Positions 39,790 through 49,167 of a stretch of 64,000 nucleotides of DNA are shown here, in pieces (positions within the stretch are counted from its first letter, which is position 1; each line of letters begins with the position of its first letter). The position numbers and the translations under genes were made by a program. The stretch spans positions 855,635 through 919,634 of the forward strand of contig NZ_JAKEVY010000003.1 of the NCBI RefSeq assembly GCF_021491375.1, given 5' to 3'. The DNA comes from Flavihumibacter fluminis. Its GTDB lineage: Bacteria; Bacteroidota; Bacteroidia; Chitinophagales; Chitinophagaceae. Under the pieces are notes generated by a model. It was not told the DNA's origin and searched no databases. It worked only from the letters and a program-made list of their open reading frames with translations.

Positions 39790-40820
39790 TATCTGAGAGA
39801 ATTTAGGTAGTTAATTAGTAAGGGTTGAGTAATATTGTTCCAGGTATTTAATTGATCAAACATTCCGGAATGTCCTACTCCATTTATTTTCACAATTTGC
39901 TTGTTGGGTAGTGTACTTGCAATTTTTTGTGCCCAACTATCGGGGTATGCTTTGTTATTCTCGCTATAAAGAAATAAGATTTTTTTCTTGAATTTTTCTA
40001 TTCCTTCTGAAAAATCAGGTTTGTACTTATCGGCTATTTCATAGGCTGCAGCACTAATTACAGCTCCATCCCTAACATTTGGATAATGTTGCTTATTTGT
40101 GCCTAAAATCGAACCAAAATCACCAACAATATCGTTTCTGGATGACAATAAAAGCGCTTTGTAATCTAAAATCGCATGTTCATTTTCTTTACCTGTTATG
40201 AATTGATCAAAAAAGGTAGCATCATTTAATAATTCACTCCAGAGGTTAAAACTTCTTGAAGCCTTAACATAAGTAATTACATCATCCCACTTGAATCCAC
40301 CGGGCTCCGCTAAAATGAGTCCGTCTATTTCAGCAGGATACTTTCCTGCATAGCCGGTGGCAAGTATGGAGCCCCATGATTGTGTAAGCAGAATAACTTT
40401 CTGATCTGGATGCGTTTTATAATGCGCAATTACGGCTTTCAATTCATCGTAGAAAATGTTATTTATTCCATTTGCTCCAAAACTCGTGTAATAGGATTTT
40501 GGTTTTCGTTCAGAAAGCCCGGCTCCTACCTGGTCATAGTACACCATTCGATACCCTTCATTTGCCAATGAGATGGTATTTAATAAATATTGGTAGTTAT
40601 CACCAGGGCCTCCATGAATGCAAATCACTAAAGTACTATCCTGTGGCCCGAAAGCCTGAGCATGTAATTTTGCACCATTTGCTTCTATAGAAGGCAAACC
40701 AGGATCTTCCACGACAGTTTTTGGTACCAAACTGTCGGGATCATTAATTTCATTTTTCTTTTCGCAGGATACCAGGAGGGTAAGTATCAATCCCAAAGCG
40801 GTAAAACTTTTTAATGCCAT
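39789..40820 (-). CDS. Alpha/beta-hydrolase lipoprotein, proline-iminopeptidase-like
   Basis: This 343-residue protein has a lipoprotein signal (LTLLVSC, Cys19). The alpha/beta-hydrolase fold shows the oxyanion segment CIHGGPGDNYQYL, as in prolyl aminopeptidases. The nucleophile elbow is VILLTQSWGSILATGYA (Ser in QSWGS), the acid lies near LFLYSENNKAYPDSW, and the His is in VNGVGHSGMF. It probably hydrolyses small peptides or esters in the periplasm or on the outer membrane. The substrate is not deducible. It overlaps the barrel gene by one base. Confidence 0.85.
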   Translation of the reverse strand: MALKSFTALGLILTLLVSCEKKNEINDPDSLVPKTVVEDPGLPSIEANGAKLHAQAFGPQDSTLVICIHGGPGDNYQYLLNTISLANEGYRMVYYDQVGAGLSERKPKSYYTSFGANGINNIFYDELKAVIAHYKTHPDQKVILLTQSWGSILATGYAGKYPAEIDGLILAEPGGFKWDDVITYVKASRSFNLWSELLNDATFFDQFITGKENEHAILDYKALLLSSRNDIVGDFGSILGTNKQHYPNVRDGAVISAAAYEIADKYKPDFSEGIEKFKKKILFLYSENNKAYPDSWAQKIASTLPNKQIVKINGVGHSGMFDQLNTWNNITQPLLINYLNSLR

Positions 40821-40987
40821 TCTTTTTTTGTGTTTTAAAATTCATGGCAAAAGTCTGTGTTGGAAGGATACCAGTCGCCCCACTATGAAAAGTGGAACCA
40901 ATCATTCCACATTCTACTTAACGGATTAATGTTATGATAATCAGGTAATTGTGAGAATTGAACCAATGTTTTAGGAAATGGAACCTG

Positions 40988-42109
40988 TTAATTTGAGACT
41001 TTTTTGATTTCTCTTAAGTATGCTGATGGAGATATTCCCGTTTGGTTTTTGAAATTTCGATTAAAGGATGTTTTTGAATTAAACCCGCATTCCAAGGCTA
41101 GAGACAGGATTGTGTACTTTTGATTTTCGGGGTTGGCAAGAAGTTTCTTAAACTCTTCAATCCTTAAGTAATTTATGTAGTCGAAGAAGTTCTTTTGTTC
41201 TACTGAATTGATAACTTGAGAAAGTCTGTTTGGGTGTACATTGAGTTCTTCAGACACCATTGCCAAAGTAAGTTCGGGTATTTGGTAAAGTTTCTTTTCT
41301 TTCATTATGTGCACGAGCCTTTGATGGATTTCCTGGGATTGATCTTCAGGTAATAAGGAATTTTCATATTTAATATTACTTAAAGGAGTATCCAATAGCT
41401 CGATTTCTTCTGTAGATTTTGAAAATACAAATGCTGCTAACGGTGGCTGATTGCTAAAAACACCAACTTGTTTAATACCATAATATCCAATTAACACAAC
41501 AAACAGGACAACGGAAGAGAATATGATTTTATCATCAGCAAAGAGAACAAGGAACCATATACATGATAAGCTGAGAATTATTCTAAAAAGCCAAAGCAGG
41601 TTTATTCTTTCAATATAGGAGAAATTGTTCTTAAGCTGTATTTTATATCTTCTTAAAACTAGTAATGATAATATAGTATAGGTAATTCCCGACAGGATGA
41701 TTCCAACAAAAATGATCGTTAAAATGGTTTCGAAACCCTTACCTTTTTTTTGGTAAACAAGAATTTTCTCATCCGGGCTAAGGAATAGGAACGGGATTAT
41801 TGCGATGAATGCAATTGCATAGGGTAGAAAATGGAGAAGAATTTTTGGTCTAATATCTTGTTGAGAAGTGAGTGTCAAGGTGTACAGATAAAGAAAAGGG
41901 CCATGAAGCAGGGGTAATGGTATTTCAAGTCCTAGGAGGTACGGAAATTTCAAATATTCATTGGAAGAAATAATCGAATACAAAATCAAATGCACCAGAA
42001 TCAAGCAAAGCCAAATGAATAAAATTGTATCTGCTATACTTTTTCCTTTTTTGGTCAATAAAAGAAATGAAAGGAAGGAGGTTATGATTATTCCGATTAT
42101 GTATATCAT
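40988..42109 (-). CDS. Membrane-anchored AraC-type regulator
   Basis: This 373-residue protein starts with seven or so membrane helices (residues 1-215; IIGIIITSFLSFLLL through SSVVLFVVLIGYYGI). It ends in an AraC DNA-binding domain (YQIPELTLAMVSEELNVHPNRLSQVIN, YTILSLALECGFNSKTSFNRNFKNQTG). This architecture is common in Bacteroidota and joins a membrane sensor directly to DNA binding. The ligand is unknown. It is followed by the hydrolase/barrel pair on the same strand, which it may control. The 168-bp gap between them leaves room for a promoter. Confidence 0.88.
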   Translation of the reverse strand: MIYIIGIIITSFLSFLLLTKKGKSIADTILFIWLCLILVHLILYSIISSNEYLKFPYLLGLEIPLPLLHGPFLYLYTLTLTSQQDIRPKILLHFLPYAIAFIAIIPFLFLSPDEKILVYQKKGKGFETILTIIFVGIILSGITYTILSLLVLRRYKIQLKNNFSYIERINLLWLFRIILSLSCIWFLVLFADDKIIFSSVVLFVVLIGYYGIKQVGVFSNQPPLAAFVFSKSTEEIELLDTPLSNIKYENSLLPEDQSQEIHQRLVHIMKEKKLYQIPELTLAMVSEELNVHPNRLSQVINSVEQKNFFDYINYLRIEEFKKLLANPENQKYTILSLALECGFNSKTSFNRNFKNQTGISPSAYLREIKKVSN

Positions 42110-42236
42110 TTATTTACTATGTCCTTTTATCTGACGTACAACGTGCTGGTATTTCCAAGTGTGTTAACTTTTGCAAAAGCAAGTTAAGTTTTAATATAGA
42201 TCATGAATTAGCAATGGTACTTAAATTCTGATTTTT

Positions 42237-42722
42237 TCAAATCGAAGACCTTGTACTTGATGTGGCTCTATCCAAGGCCAGGAAAGTACAGATAAGTCCG
42301 ACCAGCCATATTAATGACCTCACCCAGTTCATGTTGCCCCATTCAGCAGCTACTCTTTTTAGCGTTTCGGTATCGGGAAGTTGTGCTGAAAGAAACATGA
42401 TCTCATTTCTGGGATAGAAATAGGTAAAGGTTAAAATCAGGGAGGAAATAAAGCAGAGTAAAGCGATCCCCAGGAATACTCGGATGGAAGTTGATTTTTT
42501 CCAAAACAGTATTAATGAAAGCGCTATTAAAAGCAGGTTAGGTAGGTCAATTAGTTTGAAGAAACTGCCCGGATTGGCAACTGTAAAAAAGTCTTTAGTG
42601 GCTTTAATTGAATAAGGGATGTTACTTTCCCAGTTAGCCGCATTTACAATGGAATTATAAATATTGGTAAAAAATAAACCGCTTGATAACGCGATAGCTA
42701 CGTAAAGAACTAACTTTTTCAT
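42237..42722 (-). CDS. Four-helix membrane protein, DUF1772-like
   Basis: This 161-residue protein has four hydrophobic helices (about 4-24, 57-73, 80-102, 135-151). The loop RVAAEWGNMNWVRSLIWL near the last helix resembles DUF1772/anthrone-oxygenase-like membrane proteins, in which W.N.N..R is conserved. The function of the family in Bacteroidota is unknown. It is transcribed in the same direction as the AraC gene at 42792, with a 69-bp gap, and may be a target of it. Confidence 0.65.
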   Translation of the reverse strand: MKKLVLYVAIALSSGLFFTNIYNSIVNAANWESNIPYSIKATKDFFTVANPGSFFKLIDLPNLLLIALSLILFWKKSTSIRVFLGIALLCFISSLILTFTYFYPRNEIMFLSAQLPDTETLKRVAAEWGNMNWVRSLIWLVGLICTFLALDRATSSTRSSI

Positions 42723-42791
42723 ATTTCGATATCTTTATTTCAGTAAAAATATCTATGAAAAAAAGGCGGCTATAGTAAGAAAACGACAAAA

Positions 42792-43628
42792 TCAGAGTTT
42801 GTCCCAGTCCAGCTGAAATTGCATATGCTCTTCTCTCAACTCTTTGTAAACCAGGGTAGGAGTTTGTTTTGCGAATTCCTTAAAATCTTTAATAAAGTGC
42901 ATGTGGTCAAAATAGCCCACCTTATAAGCCAGATCTGTCCATGCAATGGTTGGCTTCGTTTCAAGAATTTTATATGCCTTATGGAACCTGGCGATTCTTG
43001 CATACAGTTTGGCCGAAATCCCCAATCGTTCCCTGCATTTTCGTTCAAAATTTCGCAGGCTCATACAAGCCATACCTGCAATCTTATCGATGCTTGTATT
43101 GTAGTTTAGGAACAGGTGTTGCAGCGCCAAATCAATGGGTAAGGGTTCTTTTACCTGGGAAAGTTTACTGAGAAAATAGGATTGGATAATTTCATCCAAT
43201 TCATCAAAAGAAATAGTTTCATGTGATTTATCCAGCAGTTCTTCTATTTCCTTTCCTATAACTTCTCGGGCACTGTAACCATTGTCGAAAAGTTCGGTCA
43301 TCGGAATATTCAAAAACCGGTTTAGTCCGCCTGGTTGAAAAATGACGGATACCGATTTATGACTTTCTTCTGCCAGCAGTTTGAAAGGGGTAATATGTGC
43401 TCCTATTAAGGTGCAGGAGGTAACGGTGTTATAGCTTTTTTCTTCAGATTTTCTGGACTTAAACCGGGTATACAGATTGATAAACATGGCTTGCTCCGGC
43501 GAAGGCATATAATTACCCTCGATGCTAGCGGGATTATCGCCGAAATCAGCTTCAATAAAAACGATATGCCGAATTAGCGAACGTAATGCAGGATGGATAA
43601 GGCGTTTATGTGTGGATATAGTTGGCAT
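42792..43628 (-). CDS. AraC-family regulator
   Basis: This 278-residue soluble regulator has an N-terminal domain like DUF6597 (LIRHIVFIEADFGDNP ... VSVIFQPGGLNRFLNIPMTELFDNGYSA). The C-terminal AraC helix-turn-helix pair includes SIDKIAGMACMSLRNFERKCRERLG and WTDLAYKVGYFDHMHFIKDFKEFAKQTP. It probably controls the adjacent small membrane-protein gene or itself. No ligand is evident. The next gene on the strand begins 38 bp downstream. Confidence 0.88.
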   Translation of the reverse strand: MPTISTHKRLIHPALRSLIRHIVFIEADFGDNPASIEGNYMPSPEQAMFINLYTRFKSRKSEEKSYNTVTSCTLIGAHITPFKLLAEESHKSVSVIFQPGGLNRFLNIPMTELFDNGYSAREVIGKEIEELLDKSHETISFDELDEIIQSYFLSKLSQVKEPLPIDLALQHLFLNYNTSIDKIAGMACMSLRNFERKCRERLGISAKLYARIARFHKAYKILETKPTIAWTDLAYKVGYFDHMHFIKDFKEFAKQTPTLVYKELREEHMQFQLDWDKL

Positions 43629-43666
43629 TATATCGACTACTAGTTTTTCAAAGTAGCTTGCAAAGG

Positions 43667-44008
43667 CTAATTTTTGTCTGGATTATGCTGGTAGCAATAA
43701 CCATTTCCTATTCGGGTCATGTGTTTACAGCGGTTTCCTTGTTTGGTAATACCTTTGCATTGAACAGTTTCTTTTTGCGTTCCTGATTTTGGGGATAGAG
43801 TAGTTGAAATCAATGACAATGTTTTTGGTTTACATATTTTACAGGGCTGCAGCCCCAATTTTTGCGCTTCAGCAACAGTTATCTGTCTTGATACATTTTC
43901 AACCATCCGGCAGGTTTCAAGATGATATTTTTGGCCAGAAGGAGTTTTAAAAATATTTTGACTACTTGCTGAATAACTAAACAGGAGTAGAATAATAATT
44001 TTGATCAT
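43667..44008 (-). CDS. Exported Cys-rich protein with Ada-like and DUF5763-like motifs
   Basis: This 113-residue protein has a signal peptide (residues 1-16, LLLFSYSASSQ). The first Cys motif, KYHLETCRMVEN...AQKLGLQPCKICKP, resembles the Ada-type metal-binding fold. The second, VQCKGITKQGNRCKHMTRIGNGYCYQH, matches DUF5763, which is likely zinc binding. Zinc structural sites in an exported small protein suggest a surface or periplasmic binding role, but no function is known. An AT-rich gap of about 240 bp follows on its upstream side, in which I see no gene. Confidence 0.72.
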   Translation of the reverse strand: MIKIIILLLFSYSASSQNIFKTPSGQKYHLETCRMVENVSRQITVAEAQKLGLQPCKICKPKTLSLISTTLSPKSGTQKETVQCKGITKQGNRCKHMTRIGNGYCYQHNPDKN

Positions 44009-44251
44009 TGCATTATTTGTGGAATATACTATCCACCTTTACGTTTTTTTTTGGAAAAAAGAAAGGTTCATTATATTCCTTTGAATAAATTAAAAGTCTC
44101 TTGGATATCAGATGTGGGCATACAGGTACAGGAGTATACAAGCACTGTACTTGAAAATAAAAGTACAGTAAACAGTATGAGATTTTTCATAAGAATAGTC
44201 TATTGCACTGGCATTGTGTTAAGGAGAAAGTAATTGTCTTTCGAATTACCG

Positions 44252-44884
44252 TTAACGTAAAGGTTTTATTGTGCCTTGCAGCTTACTTAGTTGAAAGTCT
44301 TCGCTTTTTGTGAAATACTCAATTGCCAAAACCAATAACATAAAACAGATAAAAGTAACCTTTTGCATTACGGCCAACAATCCCCAATCTCCCGCCCCAT
44401 ACAAGAACAAGGTCAAATAGAATATAAGCATACTCGCAATACAAAAAAACTTCAACCAATGGAGCTTTGTCCTTAGTATAAATACTGTAATGTAAAATAA
44501 GCCAAGCATGGTAAGTGTACTCGAGATTGTTACCATAAGGTCATGCAAAGGGGTAGCTATTAGAATGGTAAAAACCATGTTGGCAATACCCACTGATTTT
44601 AAAACCAATTCGGTATGATTATGGGGTATCTTACGCGCAGTATGCATAAAGAAAATGCCATACCCGATTGAATGGAAGACCATTCCGATGAATGCCCAAA
44701 GTCTTGATGGGTTATCAGTACCATTTAGAGCCTTTGGTAAAAATAAATTACTGAAGAAATTCTTTGACCAGGTAAACCCTACCGAATTTTTGTCAAGGAT
44801 TGATCCACCTGGATAGAGAAAGGTTGCTATTAGCAGAAAAATGATAGTTATGAGCACGCATAGTAGAACTGAATATTTGCGCAT
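44252..44884 (-). CDS. Multi-pass membrane protein of unknown function
   Basis: This 210-residue protein has six predicted membrane helices (about 5-24, 62-80, 92-110, 115-135, 142-160, 170-190). The sequence (GMVFHSIGYGIFFMHTA, ATPLHDLMVTISSTL) recalls DUF998-like proteins, but I cannot assign it firmly. Conserved His residues in helices 2 and 4 may be functional. It lies 12 bp downstream of the PhlG-like hydrolase gene and is probably cotranscribed. Confidence 0.65.
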   Translation of the reverse strand: MRKYSVLLCVLITIIFLLIATFLYPGGSILDKNSVGFTWSKNFFSNLFLPKALNGTDNPSRLWAFIGMVFHSIGYGIFFMHTARKIPHNHTELVLKSVGIANMVFTILIATPLHDLMVTISSTLTMLGLFYITVFILRTKLHWLKFFCIASMLIFYLTLFLYGAGDWGLLAVMQKVTFICFMLLVLAIEYFTKSEDFQLSKLQGTIKPLR

Positions 44885-44896
44885 TCGTTTTAGAGT

Positions 44897-45553
44897 TTAA
44901 TTATTACCATATAGTTCTGGCAAAAAGAATTCAAAATTTCCAACTTCTTCTATGTTATGTTTCAGCCAGGCTGTTCCCATTTCGTTGGTAAAAATTAGAG
45001 GTCTGACATACGAGTTAAAGATATTCTTCCAAAATGCGTTACTTGTTCCAATGATCATTTTTGATTTATAAATCGTATTGTTTCCATCCTTGATAAAATC
45101 GTGTTGGAGAGAAAATACTTCAATTTTCCCAATCTTTCTTGTTAATCGCATTCCTGTTTCATCAAGTTTTTCAACTAGTTCTATACTGTCAATTAAGAAT
45201 TTCATATTTCGGTCGAATGCTTCAACAATTCTAAAATATGAACCCGGTTCGATTTTATTATTTGCTGAAGATTTTTTCAAACTCCAATGTATATGATCTT
45301 TTGGATGCCAAACCAGGTATTTCGGGTATGTTTTTCCTTGATAAGTCATTTCTCCGTCTATATTTTGGAACCACCAACAGAGCATTTTCGGTGTGACACC
45401 ACGTAGTATATCGTGTTCAATTGTTAAATGAAAGACGTTATTTTTATCTATTAAAAAATTTGTTTTGGCTGAGGCTAATGTTTTCATATTCCATCCAAAA
45501 TCCCTTTCTGGTGGAAGCGTCCATTTGGTATATAAGTTTGTCAAATTTGGCAT
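44897..45553 (-). CDS. PhlG/phloretin-hydrolase-like protein
   Basis: This 218-residue cytoplasmic protein shows the PhlG-fold pattern: LTIEHDILRGVTPKMLCWWFQN followed by YLVWHPKDHIHW and a C-terminal TAWLKHNIEEVGNFEFFLPEL. In PhlG (2,4-diacetylphloroglucinol hydrolase) zinc is held by two His and two Glu that cleave a C-C bond. Candidate ligands here are His in HPKDHIH, Glu in the RIVEAFDR region, and His/Glu in LKHNIEE. The substrate in this organism is unknown. It precedes the membrane protein at 44252, so the pair could act on an aromatic or lipid compound. Confidence 0.6.
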   Translation of the reverse strand: MPNLTNLYTKWTLPPERDFGWNMKTLASAKTNFLIDKNNVFHLTIEHDILRGVTPKMLCWWFQNIDGEMTYQGKTYPKYLVWHPKDHIHWSLKKSSANNKIEPGSYFRIVEAFDRNMKFLIDSIELVEKLDETGMRLTRKIGKIEVFSLQHDFIKDGNNTIYKSKMIIGTSNAFWKNIFNSYVRPLIFTNEMGTAWLKHNIEEVGNFEFFLPELYGNN

Positions 45554-45617
45554 TAGTCAAAGTGTTAAGTATATCTCCGAAATGAATACGTTGATGTCTT
45601 ACATTTTAATTTGCCTA

Positions 45618-48347
45618 TCATCTCCATTTGTTTACATGTTCAACTTTTTCGTCAAATTGTGCTGCCAAAGATTTAACTCTGGATTTTAAAAGTAATTTTC
45701 TTCCTTCAATTGTTCTTGTGAAAATCAACTCGCAAGATCCTACAAGTTTTTCCCATTGGCTTTGAAAATATTCAGCTAAAAATTTGTTTCGGCCTAGTAT
45801 TTCTGGAACAGAATGATAGTCTTTCTGCTTTATGAAAAGAATAAATCTATTTTTTCTAATAATCACATATCTTGGATTGTCAATTGGAGCAATGATTTCT
45901 TGAAGAGCGTTTATAAATGTTGATTTGTCAAAGGTAGTTCCACCTTCTAAATGACAATAAACAGCCCCCCAATTGTCAACAGAGGTTTCAACTTTTAATT
46001 TTGAGTAGTCTGTGCGAATTACTTCTGCTTTAATTAATGAATTCAAAAGTGCGTCACCGATTTGATGAATGTCTTTTGAAATATCTCGGTATTTATAATA
46101 AAGTTTCAATGTCTTGTAGGTCTGTCTTCCGAATATAGCCATACCAATAGTTCCAAGAATTGCTAGAAATATATAAAGATCTTGAGTTGTTTTGATGTTT
46201 CTTCCTAATCTGCCAAGTACTTGTAAACTTTCGAAACCAAAAACAATAAATCCTGAACCTAAAGTTGCCAATAGGTTTTTAATGGTTTTGTCAAAATACA
46301 TTGACTTTACAGTTTTGTATTCCCGTTCTTCTGGGAAGGGAATTTTAATTTCTTCTACAAGGTTTACACCTGTTGCCAATGCATTTTTCCAACGATATTT
46401 CAAATTTTCTCTGTCACTTGCATAGGTAAACATTTCAAGGTTTATCTTTGCAGCTTCTTCTTTAAGGTGAATATTTTCGGGCAAATTCAATCTGCTAATT
46501 CCGTTTTCAATTCCGGAATCTTCTTTGAAGGAAACACCTACAAAACTTCTGAAACGTCTTTTTAGTAAATCAAAATCGTCTCCACCTGTAGGTGTAGTTG
46601 GGTCCATACAGACCAAATGCCAAATATTTCCTGTCTTGTCGCTATTCCCGTTTTGTCTTCTAATTGCTCTACCGCGCATTTGATTGGAAAGCACAAACGA
46701 ACCTACAAAACTTGCCAAAATCAAAGAATTGATTGCTGGTGCGTCCCATCCTTCACCTAACAAGGATTTTGTACCTATTAAGACTTCAATTTCTCCTTGT
46801 TGAAAGATTTGGGTTACTATGTGAACAATGTCGTGTTTGAGTTGCTCTGTTTGACTGATTAAAACGTAATTACTATCGAATGGAACAGGATTAGAACTAA
46901 TTTTCGTAATGCCATATTTAGCGGCCTTAGCTTCAAATGTAGGATAAGCACTAACAGGAATTATTATCATTGATCCTGTCAAAACTGCAATTTTCTTGTT
47001 TTCCTTATTTTCTCGTCTTAACTTTTCAAATATTGGAATGACACCGAGTTTATTTAGCTCAAGATTATTTTCAGGAGCGTTGATATAAAACTCTTTACGA
47101 ATGAAATCGGAAAGGATTACTAAACGTAAGTTGCTACCTAATTTATTATATTCAAAATCAACAATTTCATTAATACCGTTTAGCTTACTGATGCTTGATG
47201 TCAAAAAATCTGTAACTCGTTTATTATGTGAAAAATCAATTTGTCTTCTTTCTATTGCTCCGTATTTTCTTAGTCTTATTTCAAGTGATTTTTGATGTTC
47301 TTCAAAAGCCTTAAAGTGTTCCTTTTCTTTATATAGATAAAAATCCAAAAGTGTTTCAATCCACTCGTAATCGAGTTTCGGAATTTCAAACATTTTATCT
47401 CCAATTACTTCAAGATGAGTTTCGGGGATGTCCTTATCGTTGGCTTTTAGAAAAATTAAACAGGCTGAATAATAGGAGAGGTTGTTATAAATCCAATCTA
47501 ACTGCTCTATCGGGTTTTCCCAAATCGGATGTTGTTCAACTGCCTGAATGATTGTTTTATCATTTTTTATTTCCTGAAAAATATTCTCAATATTTTGTCT
47601 AAAATCAATAATACTTTTATTTTCATGCTCGGTTGGGAGTGTGAAATAAACATAATCCTGATGAGGGCATAAATCTCCTTCTATCACTAATTCAGGAACC
47701 GAAATTTCTGTATCAACAGGTCCGTTTAAGTCAATGTATCGTTGCCATTCTGTGGCTGTGACGTCATACGGCGGTGTGGCTGTTAGTCCTACAATAATCG
47801 GTTCTAAAGAATCTTTAACTTTTGTCAGCGTTTGCCACCATTCATTTTTTAAATGGTGTGCTTCGTCAACAACAATCGTTTTTATATTTTGAGCTTTTAG
47901 TCCGTTTACAATGTTGTCAAGATTATAATTTGTTATTCTGCCATTTTCGTTTGCTTGTTCTGTTTCTTCTTCTTCGCTTTCAATTTCTTCTTCGTCAATT
48001 CTCCAGTTATTACAAGCTGCGTGAAGACCTTGATACGTTACAACTGTCATAAATTTGGGATTTCGAATGTCTTTTGAAATCCATTCAGGAATCTTGTTGG
48101 TTTGAAGGAACAGTTCACAAAAACGTTGTATCCATTGGTTACGAATTGCAATTGTCGGGGCAAGAATTAAAGTCGGTTTGTTAATCCGAATAGCAACTTC
48201 AAGACCTAAAACAGTCTTTCCCGAACCTGGGGGAGCAATTACGTGTAAATGTCCGTCAGTTAAGTGGTCGTCCAAGTCGTCAAGCACTCGTTGTTGGTAT
48301 TTTCTCCAACAGTATTTGAATTTTATTTCTTTAGGATATTCTGTCAA
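45618..48347 (-). CDS. Large SF2 helicase (type III restriction/DEAD-like) with internal membrane segments
   Basis: This 909-residue protein has a helicase core in its first 600 residues: Walker A APPGSGKTVLGLEVA, DEAH box TIVVDEAHHLKNEWW, motif III GLTATPP, and motif VI LSNQMRGRAIRR with IGTKSLLGEGWDAP before it. Unusually, two hydrophobic segments follow at about 695-712 (LLATLGSGFIVFGFESL) and 727-745 (LYIFLAILGTIGMAIFG), then a 150-residue soluble C-terminus. This suggests a membrane-tethered nucleic-acid translocase. Such stand-alone Res-type helicases are common in defence islands, but no partner nuclease is visible. Expression context and function are unknown. Confidence 0.85.
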   Translation of the reverse strand: MTEYPKEIKFKYCWRKYQQRVLDDLDDHLTDGHLHVIAPPGSGKTVLGLEVAIRINKPTLILAPTIAIRNQWIQRFCELFLQTNKIPEWISKDIRNPKFMTVVTYQGLHAACNNWRIDEEEIESEEEETEQANENGRITNYNLDNIVNGLKAQNIKTIVVDEAHHLKNEWWQTLTKVKDSLEPIIVGLTATPPYDVTATEWQRYIDLNGPVDTEISVPELVIEGDLCPHQDYVYFTLPTEHENKSIIDFRQNIENIFQEIKNDKTIIQAVEQHPIWENPIEQLDWIYNNLSYYSACLIFLKANDKDIPETHLEVIGDKMFEIPKLDYEWIETLLDFYLYKEKEHFKAFEEHQKSLEIRLRKYGAIERRQIDFSHNKRVTDFLTSSISKLNGINEIVDFEYNKLGSNLRLVILSDFIRKEFYINAPENNLELNKLGVIPIFEKLRRENKENKKIAVLTGSMIIIPVSAYPTFEAKAAKYGITKISSNPVPFDSNYVLISQTEQLKHDIVHIVTQIFQQGEIEVLIGTKSLLGEGWDAPAINSLILASFVGSFVLSNQMRGRAIRRQNGNSDKTGNIWHLVCMDPTTPTGGDDFDLLKRRFRSFVGVSFKEDSGIENGISRLNLPENIHLKEEAAKINLEMFTYASDRENLKYRWKNALATGVNLVEEIKIPFPEEREYKTVKSMYFDKTIKNLLATLGSGFIVFGFESLQVLGRLGRNIKTTQDLYIFLAILGTIGMAIFGRQTYKTLKLYYKYRDISKDIHQIGDALLNSLIKAEVIRTDYSKLKVETSVDNWGAVYCHLEGGTTFDKSTFINALQEIIAPIDNPRYVIIRKNRFILFIKQKDYHSVPEILGRNKFLAEYFQSQWEKLVGSCELIFTRTIEGRKLLLKSRVKSLAAQFDEKVEHVNKWR

Positions 48348-48398
48348 TGTGTCGGTTTCTTTTAATTAAACTCCCAATGTCTTTATTCTACATTCTTT

Positions 48399-48818
48399 TT
48401 AGTCTGTACCCCCAAGAATATTTAGTTTGTCAAATAGGTTCGCTGTGAAATAGAACGTAGATGAGATAAATATAGCAAACATGATTGTGATGATTATTAC
48501 TTTTAAGTTACTGGCAACCTTTATCTTACTTAATAATTTCTTTCGGTTAAGATTAAGGCTCAAATTTAATCCGATTATTATTGAAGCTGAATAAATCATA
48601 ACCTCCCATCTGCTTATTTTTACTTCGCTTGTTTCAACAGTGTCAAATAATAAAAGCGCAATAATCAGGAGTCCCACAAGTATTACAGGAATTAATAACT
48701 TTAATATCATTGATATCTTAGTTCTCCATATTTTTCTTGAAAGTGCGATTATGCTACCAATTGAAAGGAGAAGCATACACAGATATAAAATAATGACGAA
48801 TATTGTATCATGATCCAT
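48399..48818 (-). CDS. Small membrane protein, unknown
   Basis: This 139-residue protein has four hydrophobic helices (about 5-24, 38-58, 73-90, 103-125) and no recognisable domain. It lies 51 bp upstream of the helicase on the same strand. Just before its start is CGTTATA (48854-48860 on the plus strand TATAACG), which may be a cassette boundary like those farther right. No matching boundary is seen on its other side. Confidence 0.55.
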   Translation of the reverse strand: MDHDTIFVIILYLCMLLLSIGSIIALSRKIWRTKISMILKLLIPVILVGLLIIALLLFDTVETSEVKISRWEVMIYSASIIIGLNLSLNLNRKKLLSKIKVASNLKVIIITIMFAIFISSTFYFTANLFDKLNILGGTD

Positions 48819-48853
48819 TATAATTATTTATTTGATGTGCTGTATTTCATGAC

Positions 48854-48906
48854 TATAACGCTATGCCTACTTTAGTCCTTTCGTCTTTTAGGAAAATTTC
48901 CAATCT
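48854..48906. repeat. Left fragment of a cassette-boundary (attC-like) site interrupted by IS21
   Basis: TATAACGCTATGCC begins a site whose other part lies beyond the IS21 element, at 50214-50271 ending GTTGTGCG. The inner pairing is weak, so this site is called mostly from its position and its AAC/GTT ends. Confidence 0.4.
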
Positions 48907-48912
48907 TGTAGA

Positions 48913-49107
48913 TTCCGGACCATCTTGACCCCCCTGTTCCGATTCAAGTTGACCCCCTTATTCCGGAGCAACTTGACCCCCGGGATTTTTTCATGATTGG
49001 CGGCATTCTGGGATGTTGACCCATCAGATTGCCAACTTATTCCGGATGATCTTGACCCCTCTAGGGTTGTTTTTATCCACTGGCATTCCGGCACAAGTTG
49101 ACCCCCC
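48913..49107 (+). repeat. Six degenerate TTCCG...TTGACCCCC copies at the IS21 left end
   Basis: Copies start at 48913, 48937, 48961, 49006, 49040 and 49086, each with TTC(C/T)(G/T)G, a 5-8 base variable core, and TTGACCC. They are likely transposase (IstA) binding sites. Spacings of 24, 24, 45, 34 and 46 bp rule out a CRISPR array. Confidence 0.85.
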
Positions 49108-49167
49108 AAAGGATGTAAAAGAGCAGTTGTAGTTTTAGACTTGCCTCCTTAAAAAACAGCGTTAAGG

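Noticed and set aside
44051..44233. A 60-codon plus-strand ORF between two minus-strand genes
   Set aside because: It has low-complexity composition, no domain, and no neighbour on that strand; likely chance.
48913..49107. Regularly repeated TTCCG...TTGACCCCC sequences that could suggest a CRISPR array
   Set aside because: Spacing is irregular (24-46 bp), the repeats are degenerate, no cas genes are near, and they coincide with the end of an IS21 element.
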